DNA of 64,000 nucleotides from Planococcus shixiaomingii (GCF_030413615.1 NZ_CP129236.1:2216001-2280000), one strand, 5' to 3'. Shown: positions 8,923 through 18,248, numbered from the stretch's first letter. Made by a program: numbers and translations. Notes: generated by a model not told the origin, from the sequence alone.

Positions 8923-9195
8923 CTATTTACTTTTTTTGCTATTTGAATACTCTTTCAAAAACTTTTCATCTTTCTTTTTATCAACAAAACTCCAAATTAC
9001 ATAAATGAAGATGGAGATTCCGATTACCAATAACGAAGCGTTAAAAACAAAATCGAAATCCATGTCTTTTACATTTCGATCGACTCCTCCTAAACCTATA
9101 TGCTCGTTAGTGATCGTTTGATAATCAAAAAAGATAAAGGCTAAAATTAGGCCAATTATTAAACCACCTATTATCGATAAGAATGATTTTTTCAT
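8923..9195 (-). CDS. Small membrane protein
   Basis: The 90-residue protein has an N-terminal helix (about 5-23), a polar loop of about 25 residues, a second helix (about 50-69) and a Lys-rich tail. An AGGAGGT ribosome site sits about 8 bases before the ATG. A possible 22-codon leader (9210-9278) ends inside that ribosome site. Function unknown. Confidence 0.68.
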   Translation of the reverse strand: MKKSFLSIIGGLIIGLILAFIFFDYQTITNEHIGLGGVDRNVKDMDFDFVFNASLLVIGISIFIYVIWSFVDKKKDEKFLKEYSNSKKSK

Positions 9196-9569
9196 TTCTA
9201 GAATACCTCCTATGAATTGCAGCCGGCCCTTCCTGCTCGAGAAGTTTCTGTATAAGAATTATTTTTGCTCAGTTTCATGATGGATGCGTCCACCTCCTGC
9301 GCTCCCTGTATGAGTTTAAACTTCAGATTTTCTCTCTACCTTGACGGGTTGATTGTCTATTAACTACGTTTCCACATCTTAAAATGGTGGCTACTCATTA
9401 GAAGTTTTAACCTGGTTCTATTCGTTTCAGCTTGATAGCTCTCTCACTCCGGCTAATCCCGCCTCCTCAACGCGGTGAATAATAAAATCTCTTTCCATAA
9501 ATATACCAATTTCACTGTAATATAAACAGAAATTTCTAACTTTAATTATTTTAGTTGAACCAGATAAAA

Positions 9570-9605
9570 GAAAGAGAGGAGCTGATACTGCAGCACCTCT
9601 CTTTC
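9570..9605 (-). terminator. Strong hairpin, probable minus-strand terminator
   Basis: A 15-bp stem with a single A-A mismatch (9570-9584 with 9591-9605) and a 6-base loop. Read on the minus strand, it is followed by a T-rich stretch. No intact minus-strand gene lies just upstream of it (9606-10168), so it may be left over from a lost gene. Confidence 0.55.
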
Positions 9606-9858
9606 TCATGATATTTTATAGCTTCATACCGGTACATTATCTGGTCATAACCTTATTTTTAAACATTAGCAGTTCGAAAATGAAGCTACCTTTAAATTTC
9701 CACCTTCATTTGTATAGTAATTCTTTTTCTAATAATATACTTAGTCATTAAATAAATAGCTAACTAATATAGGTAATAGAAGCGTCTATAAAACACTTTC
9801 ACAAACAAATCTCTTTTACTTTTTAAGTGGTTTCGGAGATTTACATGCACCAGATACC

Positions 9859-9992
9859 ATGAGATGGATAATTCGTTTATTCATTCTAGTTGGCCTTACG
9901 TATTTGGTGCGGGATCTCGGGGAGAGGATTGGAAACTATTTAAGGTCGTAGCAACAGCTATCTTGGTTTTACTTATTGGTTGGTTCTTTTAA
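9859..9992 (+). pseudogene. Frameshifted small membrane protein
   Basis: From ATG 9859, one frame gives MRWIIRLFILVGLTYLVRD and on to IGNYL before stopping at 9949. The -1 frame from base 9942 gives KVVATAILVLLIGWFF and stops at TAA 9990-9992. Restoring one A in the AA at 9942-9943 joins the two membrane helices into a 44-residue protein. Each half is strongly membrane-like and neither has a ribosome site of its own, so a one-base deletion is inferred. The true start may lie farther upstream, since the frame stays open for about 90 bases before the ATG. Confidence 0.45.
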
Positions 9993-10032
9993 AATTAAAA
10001 AAGACCTACTAACTTTAGGCAACAAAAAAGAA

Positions 10033-10058
10033 AAGAAACTTCACATGAAGTTTCTTCT
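10033..10058. terminator. Bidirectional terminator
   Basis: AAGAAACTT / AAGTTTCTT stem with the loop CACATG, with A-rich sequence before it and T-rich sequence after it. It lies between the plus-strand remnant at 9859-9992 and the 3' end of the minus-strand gene at 10169. Confidence 0.65.
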
Positions 10059-10168
10059 TCGCTGATAAGCGCCCATATTTAACCTTTTACTTTGATAGGC
10101 ATCAAACTGTAAATTAAAACATTCATAAAGTAGTTACTCAGGACAATATAAAACTACTGAGTGAAAAA

Positions 10169-10660
10169 TTATGCTCCATTCTTTACTGTTTTCCTCAAAG
10201 GCAACCCTAAATAACGATAATGGATGGTTATCTCTTTCACCTCTTGCTCATGGATAATACCTAGACCATAAATTTTGTCTTTTACCGTCGCTGTTCCTGC
10301 ATCCAGCTTTTCATATACATCGAGTGGATCGGTGTCTGGTGGAATCGTCACTTCATCTATTCTTTTCAAATCGAAGTTAAAAGGAGCATCTTTTTCTTCA
10401 AACTCTGGGGTTATAAAAAAGCCTTTAAGTGCATCGTTCACTTGAACTACAGTCGATAGGGGATCCATGCCACCATTGACTGACACCTTATCAATTTGAA
10501 TTCCCTTGAATCCGTCATTGCCAACTCCAACCATCACGGTTTTTTTATCCGGCGAAGAGTACACTGCTCCACCGACCAAAGGGGGATTTGTCAAAATATA
10601 AAGTGCCCCAGCTGTACCTGCAAGAACAATAATCAAAATCGTTAAGATTAATTTCTTCAT
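10169..10660 (-). CDS. Membrane-anchored hypothetical protein
   Basis: The 163-residue protein has a single N-terminal helix (about 4-24) that looks like an uncleaved signal anchor. A predicted extracellular beta-rich domain of about 135 residues follows and ends in HYRYLGLPLRKTV. AAAGGGGGA precedes the ATG. No catalytic motif or known family is recognised. Confidence 0.72.
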   Translation of the reverse strand: MKKLILTILIIVLAGTAGALYILTNPPLVGGAVYSSPDKKTVMVGVGNDGFKGIQIDKVSVNGGMDPLSTVVQVNDALKGFFITPEFEEKDAPFNFDLKRIDEVTIPPDTDPLDVYEKLDAGTATVKDKIYGLGIIHEQEVKEITIHYRYLGLPLRKTVKNGA

Positions 10661-10777
10661 TTCTTGTCCCCCTTTCAGTTTTAAGGTAGTAATTTCATAG
10701 TAGCACGGAAAGGAAATAACAGGGAATCCATTACATGAAAGTTACAAATAACAGAAAGGAATATAGCTTAACTGCAT

Positions 10778-11563
10778 TCAAGGGTGATTAGACTTGAGTT
10801 CCAGCCACTTCGAATAAGCTTCAAATAGCTGGTCGTGAAGAAAGTTTTCATCTCCCTTGTCATTTTCCTCTGTTTTATTCTCTAACCTAAAACCTAGCCA
10901 GACATCTTCTTTTTTTCTTAACTTCGGGTCACCCACACCATCGACCACAGCAAAGAAATTAAAGAACAAAGTGAGCATCCTGTCACTTATTATTTTTTCA
11001 ATCCCGTTAATTGTATGGCTGCTAAAATCCGTTGTCTTTAATGCATGTATTTCTTCTTCAGAGAAAGTGATTTTATCCCATTTCGTTAACATTTCCGGAT
11101 TTTTTAAAACGTTCCCGATTTTAGAGTACTCATCTATTCTTTCGTGTACTTCTATCATTAAATCCAACTTATTATCTGTTTCTATCACGCTTTTTTTACT
11201 TGCCCCATGCAGCTCAAAAAGTTCTCCTGATTCGACTAATTCAAGAGCTGTTTCTGCATGAAAACTGGTCCATTCAGTTCCCATATCCGCTATTTTTTCT
11301 AACATCTTAATAGCATCATCCCTGCGATGGTTTAATACAATCGCATAAACACTGCAAACATATAAAACATATGGATTGTCATGGAGGAGCAATTCATCAA
11401 AGACTTCTTTTGCTAGTTCCGGTTCATCTTTAAGTCCATCACATATCGCAAGAAGAGCATCTTGAGACTTATTCCCTTTTCTATAATCGCCTGAGTACTG
11501 CGTCTGTTCTGCGATGAGAGAGTGCTTGATAAACTCTTCTACTATAGAATTCTTATTTTTCAT
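10778..11563 (-). CDS. Hypothetical protein with DUF2019-like N-terminus
   Basis: This 261-residue soluble protein is all-helical in its first 120 residues. The GDYRKGNKSQDALLAICDGL segment and the HEAT-like helices after it resemble DUF2019. The C-terminal half (WDKITFSEEEIHAL, GIEKIISDRMLTLFFNFFAVVDGVG) is a separate domain that I do not recognise. Such two-part proteins occur among immunity-type genes, but that role is only inferred. TAGGGAGT precedes the ATG. It is encoded alone. Confidence 0.65.
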   Translation of the reverse strand: MKNKNSIVEEFIKHSLIAEQTQYSGDYRKGNKSQDALLAICDGLKDEPELAKEVFDELLLHDNPYVLYVCSVYAIVLNHRRDDAIKMLEKIADMGTEWTSFHAETALELVESGELFELHGASKKSVIETDNKLDLMIEVHERIDEYSKIGNVLKNPEMLTKWDKITFSEEEIHALKTTDFSSHTINGIEKIISDRMLTLFFNFFAVVDGVGDPKLRKKEDVWLGFRLENKTEENDKGDENFLHDQLFEAYSKWLELKSNHP

Positions 11564-11774
11564 TCAAACCACTCCCTATTATTTAAACTGATTTTAAAAC
11601 GAAATTTTATTATTTACCGCCTAACTTCAAAAGCCATTCCATATTGCAAAATTCTCCAATGGATGCCTCTTCTGGTGCTATAATTAAATATCTCCCAGAT
11701 GTGCTTCATGCACGGCCACTTCTAGAAGTTCCACACGCTTCATCCACTTGGCGAACAATAGGAGGAATTTGAGT

Positions 11775-12035
11775 ATGAAGCTATTTTTCAAATTTGCGTT
11801 TTGGCTGCCGTTTTTCAGTTTTTTGTTGATCTTGTTGGAATTATTTCTGCAGCCTGCGAATTCGCTTGTCTGGACAGCAATAGATCCTGTATATGTGTAC
11901 CTCCACTCGCTGCTGCCAGAAGCTTTTAACTCGCTTTACTTTCTCCTGCCCCTCCATTTTCTTTTAGCGTTACTTTATGGCTTCGCCATTGATGCCTTGA
12001 TTAAAAAGATTATGGAATCTCAACCTAACGAATAG
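11775..12035 (+). CDS. Small membrane protein
   Basis: The 86-residue protein has two long hydrophobic segments (about 4-27 and 54-75) and an aromatic-rich loop between them. An earlier in-frame start exists, but AGGAGGA (11760-11766) fits the ATG at 11775 with 8-base spacing. It converges on signal peptidase across the terminator at 12131-12163. No family is recognised. Confidence 0.7.
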   Translation: MKLFFKFAFWLPFFSFLLILLELFLQPANSLVWTAIDPVYVYLHSLLPEAFNSLYFLLPLHFLLALLYGFAIDALIKKIMESQPNE

Positions 12036-12130
12036 TTCTTATTCCAGCATTTCAACGGAATTTATCATTGGAAAATCTTACGCCCTTATTTCTAACATAC
12101 CGCTCGTTAAAGTGCACTTAAGCGAATAAA

Positions 12131-12163
12131 AAGAAGAGACTTCTAACAAAGTCTCTTCTTTTC
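12131..12163. terminator. Bidirectional terminator
   Basis: A perfect 12-bp stem (12131-12142 with 12149-12160), 6-base loop, A-run before and T-run after. It serves the converging genes 11775-12035 and the signal peptidase gene. Confidence 0.85.
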
Positions 12164-12205
12164 TTATAACCGATGGTATGTGAGCAATACCCTTTCGAAC
12201 AAAAA

Positions 12206-12772
12206 TCATTCTACAAAACCCATCTCTTTTAATGGCCAAAAGACGTAATTGGTACTGCCGATCATTTCGTCTAATGGGACGAGTCCAAAAATTCGGCTGT
12301 CTGTACTTTTTCTGCGATTGTCTCCTAACACAAACACGTAACCTTCTGGAATTACTTCCATTTCCGTAAGTTGTTCGAGCGTGAAATCTTCTGTTAAAGT
12401 GCCCCCAACAAAGCTTTGTTGCTTCTTAATAGAAGATAAATAAGGCTCGTCTTGAGCTTTTCCGTTGATGTAAAGTTGATCATTTTCGTACGCTATATGA
12501 TCGCCAGGAACTCCAATTACCCGTTTAATATAATCTTTGCCTTGGGTAGTATGGAACACTACGATGTCGTTTCGATCTGGTTTCCCTATGGTATAGCCAA
12601 TTTTATTGACCAACATGCGATTTCCATTTTTAAGTGTTGGGTTCATAGACTCTCCATCTACCACAATAGGCGCAAACAAGAAAAAACGAACGATTCCAGC
12701 CACCGCAATAGCGATAAAAAGCGCTTTCCCCCATTCCCAAAGTTGATCTTTTTCTTTTTTTGTTTGTTCCAT
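12206..12772 (-). CDS. sipT: Type I signal peptidase
   Basis: This 188-residue SipS/SipT-type enzyme cleaves signal peptides of exported proteins on the outer face of the membrane. One N-terminal membrane helix (about 16-34) is followed by the catalytic Ser in DGESMNPTL (Ser42). The catalytic Lys is in YIKRVIGVPGD (Lys83), and the family box is GDNRRKSTDSR. The Ser-Lys type and single anchor are typical of prokaryotic P-type enzymes. AGGGAGGA precedes the ATG. The two secreted M4 proteases in this window are likely substrates. The sip paralogue letter is a guess. Confidence 0.92.
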   Translation of the reverse strand: MEQTKKEKDQLWEWGKALFIAIAVAGIVRFFLFAPIVVDGESMNPTLKNGNRMLVNKIGYTIGKPDRNDIVVFHTTQGKDYIKRVIGVPGDHIAYENDQLYINGKAQDEPYLSSIKKQQSFVGGTLTEDFTLEQLTEMEVIPEGYVFVLGDNRRKSTDSRIFGLVPLDEMIGSTNYVFWPLKEMGFVE

Positions 12773-13463
12773 TGTTCAATCCTCCCTTAAAATATTGTTT
12801 ACCTATGTAATTTCATTATCAATCTTGATGTGCAGTTGGTATAGTGCGCTACTTTGATCATCTACCATTTTTTGTATCTTAAATATACTAAGTAGAAATG
12901 AAGATAGCCAGCTGTTTTTGAAAATATACGCATTCGTAATAGTAAATTTTTTAAGACAAAAAGAGGGAAGATACTGAGTCAGCACTTCTTCTCTCCCACT
13001 TCTTCAAATTCAAATTTCGAGAAGTGGGCATATGCGAAATAAATATTAAAAGCTTACTTTTTTTCTTCCAAGCCACCTTATTGATTTTAAATATTTGCAA
13101 CTGATTTAGTGGGATGATCAAATAACTTTTTTCGCTTACGTTTTAGAAACCTTCCATATAAACATTTATCGGCTGCCTAATGTTTGCCTTGATTAAACAA
13201 CCCTACCGCTTTTTTACCTGCTATTGGATTGGCTCTCCACTTATGTATAAATAAATACATTTTTTGTGCTTCTCGGTTTTATTTATAGTAACAACGAAGA
13301 TCTACATTATTATTCCGTAATAATAATTAAAGGTGTATACTTATCTCAGATTACTTACTTTTTTTAACAGTAATTTTAAAAGTGGCCTAACTGCAATTAA
13401 CGCACTTTAAAATTTATACATATAACTTTAACTAGAGAGCTACAACAACAGGAGGTAACATTG
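12773..13463. other. Intergenic, no gene seen
   Basis: About 690 AT-rich bases between divergently transcribed genes. The one structured element is the inverted repeat CCCACTTCT (12995-13003) / AGAAGTGGG (13020-13028), with a 16-base AT-rich loop and no T-run. It must hold the promoters of the signal peptidase and the GGDEF-EAL gene, which I cannot place with confidence. Confidence 0.5.
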
Positions 13464-15596
13464 ATGGAAAAAGAGAATAATAAAAGCAACGAATTTACTT
13501 CCGAATTAATAGAAAACGAGATTCAAAAGACAGAAACTTATTATAAAGAAATGTTTGAAGTAATGATTCAAAACGCCCCTGTCAGTATGTACATTTTAGA
13601 AGACTGGATCTTTTCCTATGTTAACGATTATTTTTGCAATCTTGTCGGTTATACGAAAGAGGATTTTCTCCAGAAGAAAATCACTATAAATAAATTAATC
13701 CATCCTGATGACATATCAATTGTGCAGGAAAGTGTCAATAAAAGAATCGAAGACCGAGAAATGAATGCACGCTATCGAGTGAGAGGACTGAAAAAAGATG
13801 GAAGTTCGTTCAATGTGGAAATTCATGCTAGAAAAGCCATTATAAATGGAAAAGCAGTCACATTCGGAACCGTTTTGGATGTAACGGAAGAAGTCAAAGC
13901 AACCCTGCAGCTCAAGGAAAATCAGGAGCGATTCCAATCCCTTTATGATAATAATCCAGATGCGGTCTTCACTTTTGACATAGAAGGAAATTTTATTGAT
14001 GCAAATTTAGCGTGTGAAGACTTGTCGGGATATACTCCTGCTGAATTGCTTGAAATGTCTTTTACTCCACTTATTGTGTCTGAAGATTTAGGAACCGCTC
14101 TTTACTACTTTGGAGAGGCAGTGCAGGGAAACACCAATCGATACGAAATTGCAATTACCCGAAAAGACGGTAAGCGGAGAGAACTAGAAATTACCTGTTT
14201 CCCTATGAATCTTACAGGAGAAATAGTCGGCGCATATGGCATCGCAAAAGATATTACCGATCGAAATGCGCACAGAAAATTACTGGAGGACCTCGTGTTC
14301 TTTGATTCTTTGACAAAGCTGCCTAACCGGAAATTGTTTGAAGACCGGTTAAGCCAAGTATTTAAAATCTCAGATATAAGCAAAAATCATTCCGCTGTCC
14401 TGTTTCTGGATCTGGATCGCTTTAAGTTCATCAATGATTCCCTTGGCCATCATATCGGAGATGAATTTCTAAAAATTGTCGCTGATAGATTACGGGAGAG
14501 TATCCGCCATACGGATACGGTCGGAAGATTCGCCGGAGATGAGTTTGCCGTTTTGTTGCCTAATTCAGAGAAGGAAGAAGCGATTGCCTTAGCAAAACGA
14601 CTGAACCAAGCAATGGCCGAACCCTTTGAAGTCATGGGCCATTCCGTAAGCGTTTCTGCAAGCATCGGAATCGCTTTTAGCAGCGGCATTGACGAGAGCG
14701 TGGATGGATTAATAAAAAAGGCGGACACCGCCATGTACTACACGAAGAAATACGGAAAAAACAATTACACGGTTTATACGGAAGAGTTGGATCAAAAAAC
14801 GGCTTACAAATTGACCTTAGAACAGGATTTGAAATCGGCCATCAAAAATCAGGAACTTGTCCTTCATTATCAGCCGATCACCGATTTAAAGACCGGTGAG
14901 CTTTGCGCTATGGAAGCATTAATACGCTGGAACCACCCGGTCTTTGGACTGGTGCCTCCCGATGATTTTATCCCGATTTCAGAAGAAAGTGGACAGATTG
15001 TATCGATTGGAAAGTGGGTGCTGGAAATTGCATGTGCCCAAACTAAAAGATGGCAGGAGTTGGGCCATTCCCCTTTTAAAGTTTGCATAAATATCTCAAC
15101 TATCCAATTGCAGAACCCTAATTTTGTGCAGATGGTAAAAACGATCCTGGAAGAAACAGGACTGGATGCAAAATGGCTGGAACTTGAAGTGACTGAAAGC
15201 ATTTTAATGGAAGATACGAACAAGCTGAAAGAATGTCTTTTGAACCTCAAGGCATTAGGTATATCGATGTCTATTGATGATTTTGGCACAGGCTATACTT
15301 CTCTTAGCTATTTACGGCAATTTTCGTTTGACCGGGTGAAAATTGATCGCAGCTTTGTTCAGGATATCAACAATGATTTAAACGGCAAAGCAATTACTTC
15401 CACCATTATAGCATTAGCCCATAAATTAAATATGGGAGTTGTTGCTGAAGGAATTGAAGATGAAACGCAGCTAACCTATTTGAGAGAGGAAAATTGCGAT
15501 GAGGGACAAGGCTATTATTTCAGCCGCCCCTTGCCTGCTGAATTGCATACATTTTCTTCTCTAGCCAAAAACGTCGGTCAGCTAAAAGAAGAGTAA
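13464..15596 (+). CDS. PAS-PAS-GGDEF-EAL cyclic-di-GMP protein
   Basis: The 710-residue soluble protein has two PAS domains (about 25-140 and 150-265), a GGDEF domain (about 280-440) and an EAL domain (about 455-705). The cyclase motif reads AGDEF, a tolerated variant. RHTD lies exactly five residues before it, forming an RxxD inhibitory site. The EAL domain keeps its EALIRW, VTES, DDFGTGYTSL, KIDRSF and AEGIE motifs, so phosphodiesterase activity is likely intact. The PAS pair suggests signal input. AGGAGGT supports the ATG at 13464 over the TTG just before it. A second GGDEF-EAL gene lies at 21298. Confidence 0.93.
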   Translation: MEKENNKSNEFTSELIENEIQKTETYYKEMFEVMIQNAPVSMYILEDWIFSYVNDYFCNLVGYTKEDFLQKKITINKLIHPDDISIVQESVNKRIEDREMNARYRVRGLKKDGSSFNVEIHARKAIINGKAVTFGTVLDVTEEVKATLQLKENQERFQSLYDNNPDAVFTFDIEGNFIDANLACEDLSGYTPAELLEMSFTPLIVSEDLGTALYYFGEAVQGNTNRYEIAITRKDGKRRELEITCFPMNLTGEIVGAYGIAKDITDRNAHRKLLEDLVFFDSLTKLPNRKLFEDRLSQVFKISDISKNHSAVLFLDLDRFKFINDSLGHHIGDEFLKIVADRLRESIRHTDTVGRFAGDEFAVLLPNSEKEEAIALAKRLNQAMAEPFEVMGHSVSVSASIGIAFSSGIDESVDGLIKKADTAMYYTKKYGKNNYTVYTEELDQKTAYKLTLEQDLKSAIKNQELVLHYQPITDLKTGELCAMEALIRWNHPVFGLVPPDDFIPISEESGQIVSIGKWVLEIACAQTKRWQELGHSPFKVCINISTIQLQNPNFVQMVKTILEETGLDAKWLELEVTESILMEDTNKLKECLLNLKALGISMSIDDFGTGYTSLSYLRQFSFDRVKIDRSFVQDINNDLNGKAITSTIIALAHKLNMGVVAEGIEDETQLTYLREENCDEGQGYYFSRPLPAELHTFSSLAKNVGQLKEE

Positions 15597-15677
15597 GGCA
15601 TTAACCTTCGATTAAGTAATGATTTCTTGATGCGCCATGTATCCGACTGCTTATATAGGTAGACTATATCAAAGAAA

Positions 15678-15726
15678 AGTAAGATTTGATTGTCGACTTT
15701 CGAGCATCGAATCCTACTTTTTTTCT
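15678..15726 (+). terminator. Terminator of the PAS-GGDEF-EAL gene
   Basis: A long stem pairs AGTAAGATTTGAT with ATCGAATCCTACT (two G-T pairs), and a T-run follows. Confidence 0.8.
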
Positions 15727-15729
15727 ATC

Positions 15730-15921
15730 TTATGACCTAACTTCTTCCGATAACGTAGCTTTAACTCCCAACAAGATGGAAATGGTATCAGTCATGGATT
15801 GTTCCATTACCTGCATCAAGGACTTTTTCTGCGCTGCCTCTAGGCTGTCATACAAACCTTGGGCTTCTTTACAGTACGGTCTGTCTCGGAATCAACTACA
15901 ATGGTTTCCATATTCAAGCAT
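15730..15921 (-). pseudogene. Remnant of a small helical protein, in-frame stop
   Basis: The minus-strand frame from ATG 15919-15921 reads MLEYGNHCS, then TGA, then 53 more codons (FRDRPYCKEAQGLYDSLEAA and on to TISILLGVKATLSEEVRS) before TAA. The post-stop part looks like genuine protein (amphipathic helices, sensible codons), and no ribosome site or start is found after the stop. A nonsense mutation in a small gene of unknown function is inferred. Confidence 0.45.
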
Positions 15922-15948
15922 CTTCTGATAATTACTGATATTTTAAAT

Positions 15949-16407
15949 TTACATCTTCTTTTGTTCTGCTATTTTCTTCAGTTCAATAGCCCGATTTACA
16001 ATAAACTGCCTCATATACTTTTCTAAAAATAATTTGTCCGCTATTTTCCCTAAAAGGCCTATAGGAGATCGATAAACAAACTTATCTTTCATAATTGTTC
16101 CATTTTCCTTCTCTATAAATTCATGCGTATGGGTAAAAGAATGGAATGCTCCTTTCACCATTACATCTATGAACTGATAAGGTTTCTCCATTTTGATGAT
16201 TTTCGCTGTAAGTTTTTGCTTAACACCTAAGTGAGTGGCTTCCCAAGTTACACTGTCTCCCTTTTCCATTAACCCTGTAGTCACTCCTGCAACAGCTCGT
16301 TCCTTTGTCTTAGCAGTAGTTTTAGTATGAATATCAACATTTCTGGCAAGGTCGAAACAAACCGTTATTGGGGCTTGGATAAAAGTTTCATATGTAATAA
16401 TTGGCAT
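15949..16407 (-). CDS. SRPBCC (START/Bet v1-like) family protein
   Basis: The 152-residue protein follows the SRPBCC lipid- or ligand-binding pattern. The first strand leads into IQAPITVCFDLARNVDIHT, the GLMEKGDSVTWEATHLGVKQ strand pair follows, and next come FIDVMVKGAFHSFTHTHEF and a long C-terminal helix. Bacillales homologues are annotated as SRPBCC or cell-division inhibitor-like proteins; the ligand is unknown. GGAAGGAG precedes the ATG. Confidence 0.85.
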   Translation of the reverse strand: MPIITYETFIQAPITVCFDLARNVDIHTKTTAKTKERAVAGVTTGLMEKGDSVTWEATHLGVKQKLTAKIIKMEKPYQFIDVMVKGAFHSFTHTHEFIEKENGTIMKDKFVYRSPIGLLGKIADKLFLEKYMRQFIVNRAIELKKIAEQKKM

Positions 16408-16492
16408 AAGAAATTCTCCTTCCAGCCAGCTTTTTTGTCTTTAAGTCTCTAATTTTAATTAGAATGTACTAAACTTGCGCTGCTTTATTTTC

Positions 16493-16786
16493 TTAATGAG
16501 CAATCTGAATGCTGCCGTCCTCCATAATTTGAATCGGCTGATAACTTTTTTTAAATTCCATTCCTACATTTCCAGTAGCATTCAAATCCGTCACCCCTTT
16601 TATATAGGCTTCTTCATCTGTAATTAATCGATAGAAGAAGCAAAGTCCATTATCGGTTTCTGCAGACTCTTCAAATACGAACTTCTCTCCGTACTTTTCT
16701 TCAAAATAATTGATCGCTTCTTCATGGCTATTGAACGTTGGTAATTCTGCTTCTTCCTGTTTGCTGATCCACCGCATTTCCATCAT
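16493..16786 (-). CDS. Hypothetical protein, 97 aa
   Basis: A small acidic soluble protein. Its HEEAINYFEEKYGEKFVFEE helix and the strands that follow suggest a compact alpha/beta domain. AGAGGTG precedes two consecutive ATG codons, and either could be the start. No family is recognised; its size and composition resemble other small immunity-type proteins in the region. Confidence 0.68.
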   Translation of the reverse strand: MMEMRWISKQEEAELPTFNSHEEAINYFEEKYGEKFVFEESAETDNGLCFFYRLITDEEAYIKGVTDLNATGNVGMEFKKSYQPIQIMEDGSIQIAH

Positions 16787-16947
16787 TTTACACCTCTAAA
16801 ATTCGAGTTTATTTTATCTTTTATTCGTAATAATAAGATCAATTGTTTCAACTTGATTATCTAACATTATATAAACCAGAGAATAATACAAGCATTTCTT
16901 AATCGCTATAGTTTAATCTTAAAATTGAGATAGTGAACTGCTGCTCG

Positions 16948-16989
16948 TTCCCACTTGTAAGTTGACGGTGTTGGAGAACTTAGTGGGAA
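16948..16989. repeat. Interrupted inverted repeat
   Basis: TTCCCAC, 2 unpaired bases, TAAGTT, a 13-base loop, AACTTA, GTGGGAA. It lies downstream of the minus-strand gene at 17039-17380. It has no T-run on either strand, so it is at most a weak terminator. Confidence 0.4.
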
Positions 16990-17038
16990 TACATATTTCA
17001 ACTAGTATTCCATCACTTCTAAGACCAACGTCTAAAAG

Positions 17039-17380
17039 TTATTTCATAATACGAAAGGTTAATAGCTGTGTCTGACAAATTACATCGATTTCTTTGTCTC
17101 CTTTTGTATAGATCACAGATGCCCCTTCTCTTTCCTGCTCTTCCCATCCATTAAATTTAAGAACTAATTCATAGCCAAACGGAATTCCATATTCTTCTGA
17201 TGCTGGAGTCCAACTGTAAATTCTAACAAAATAGTTTTCTGCTACTAATTCGGCTTTTTTAGGGATTGGAAAATTCGATAATTCCTTAGAAGGGTGATAA
17301 GAAAAAAAAGTTGCATAATAAAAGATTCCACTTGTAAGAAGCAGGAAAGCAGCGAATAGTAAAAACATTTTTCTTTTCAT
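17039..17380 (-). CDS. Membrane-anchored hypothetical protein
   Basis: The 113-residue protein has one N-terminal helix (about 4-24) and a predicted extracellular domain of about 85 residues. That domain carries strands such as AELVAENYFVRIYSW, YELVLKFNGWEEQ and ASVIYTKGDKEIDVIC. GAAAGGAC precedes the ATG. No lipobox Cys is seen. Function unknown. Confidence 0.7.
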   Translation of the reverse strand: MKRKMFLLFAAFLLLTSGIFYYATFFSYHPSKELSNFPIPKKAELVAENYFVRIYSWTPASEEYGIPFGYELVLKFNGWEEQEREGASVIYTKGDKEIDVICQTQLLTFRIMK

Positions 17381-17672
17381 TTTTTCAGTCCTTTCTACTT
17401 ACTACTCTTAAACAATTCGAGATGGTGGAATATAGGAGTAGCACGTTAATGATTTGAATAAAGGGATTTCTGACATGGGTAATTCTTTTGATTAAACCTT
17501 TGAAGTTCTTTTTAGAGGAGCTTCCTTTTAATCTAATCGTCTCTTTTAATATACCTTAAAGAAATTAGAAAACTAGTTAATTATGGAAAGAAAACCGCTC
17601 GCAAAAGGACACTTTTACAGATAATAAGAGAGAGAAAATGTTCTGTGCTCTGCTAAGTAATCGTGTTGACTT

Positions 17673-18026
17673 TTATTTTTCTGGTTCCTCATTTACATAC
17701 AAATAACTCATGAAACCATCATGTAATTCACCAGACATACGTAAAGACTCATTTTTTTCTTTATCAATCAAATCCACTGAATAAGGTAAACTGCCGTATC
17801 CATCAATCATTTCCAAAACTCGATATATGACCGTTTCAACGACTTCGTTTTGCTCTTTAGAAAAAGCTTTTTTTTCTTCTGAGTTAAATTTCCGGTGTAG
17901 CAATTCGTATTCCTCTACTAAAGGACTGTTCTTTGGTAATTCCAAAAACGATTCAGTATCTAAAACCGATAAATCTTTAATCCCCTTTAATTCCTTAAAC
18001 AACAGTTCTTGCTTTTCGTTCAACAT
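17673..18026 (-). CDS. Hypothetical immunity-like protein
   Basis: A 117-residue acidic soluble protein. The C-terminal half, with IYRVLEMIDGYGSLPYSVDL and ELHDGFMSYLY, has the look of small immunity-type proteins common in Bacillales. This is recognition of style only; no named family is claimed. GAAGGAGG precedes the ATG. Confidence 0.7.
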   Translation of the reverse strand: MLNEKQELLFKELKGIKDLSVLDTESFLELPKNSPLVEEYELLHRKFNSEEKKAFSKEQNEVVETVIYRVLEMIDGYGSLPYSVDLIDKEKNESLRMSGELHDGFMSYLYVNEEPEK

Positions 18027-18248
18027 GTAATTCCTCCTTCAGCGATTATTTAAAATAGGCTTTTGATATACTTCTATCGATTCTTAGCAAAAGAAAAAAG
18101 CCTCCCCACTAGCCCTGTCAAGCATCCGTCTTCAAATAACGTCACCTTTAGTTTAAATCAAAGAATTCCCTCTTTTTTGAAAAAATGAAACTCTACTGGA
18201 AATAAAACGTATAGTATTTAAAGCTAATTACAGGTAAGAGGTCGCCTA

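Noticed and set aside
9427..9609. A 60-codon minus-strand open frame
   Set aside because: It runs through the strong hairpin at 9570-9605 and lacks a ribosome site; the hairpin explains the bases better.
12803..12985. A 60-codon minus-strand open frame upstream of signal peptidase
   Set aside because: No ribosome site and an AT-rich random-looking composition.
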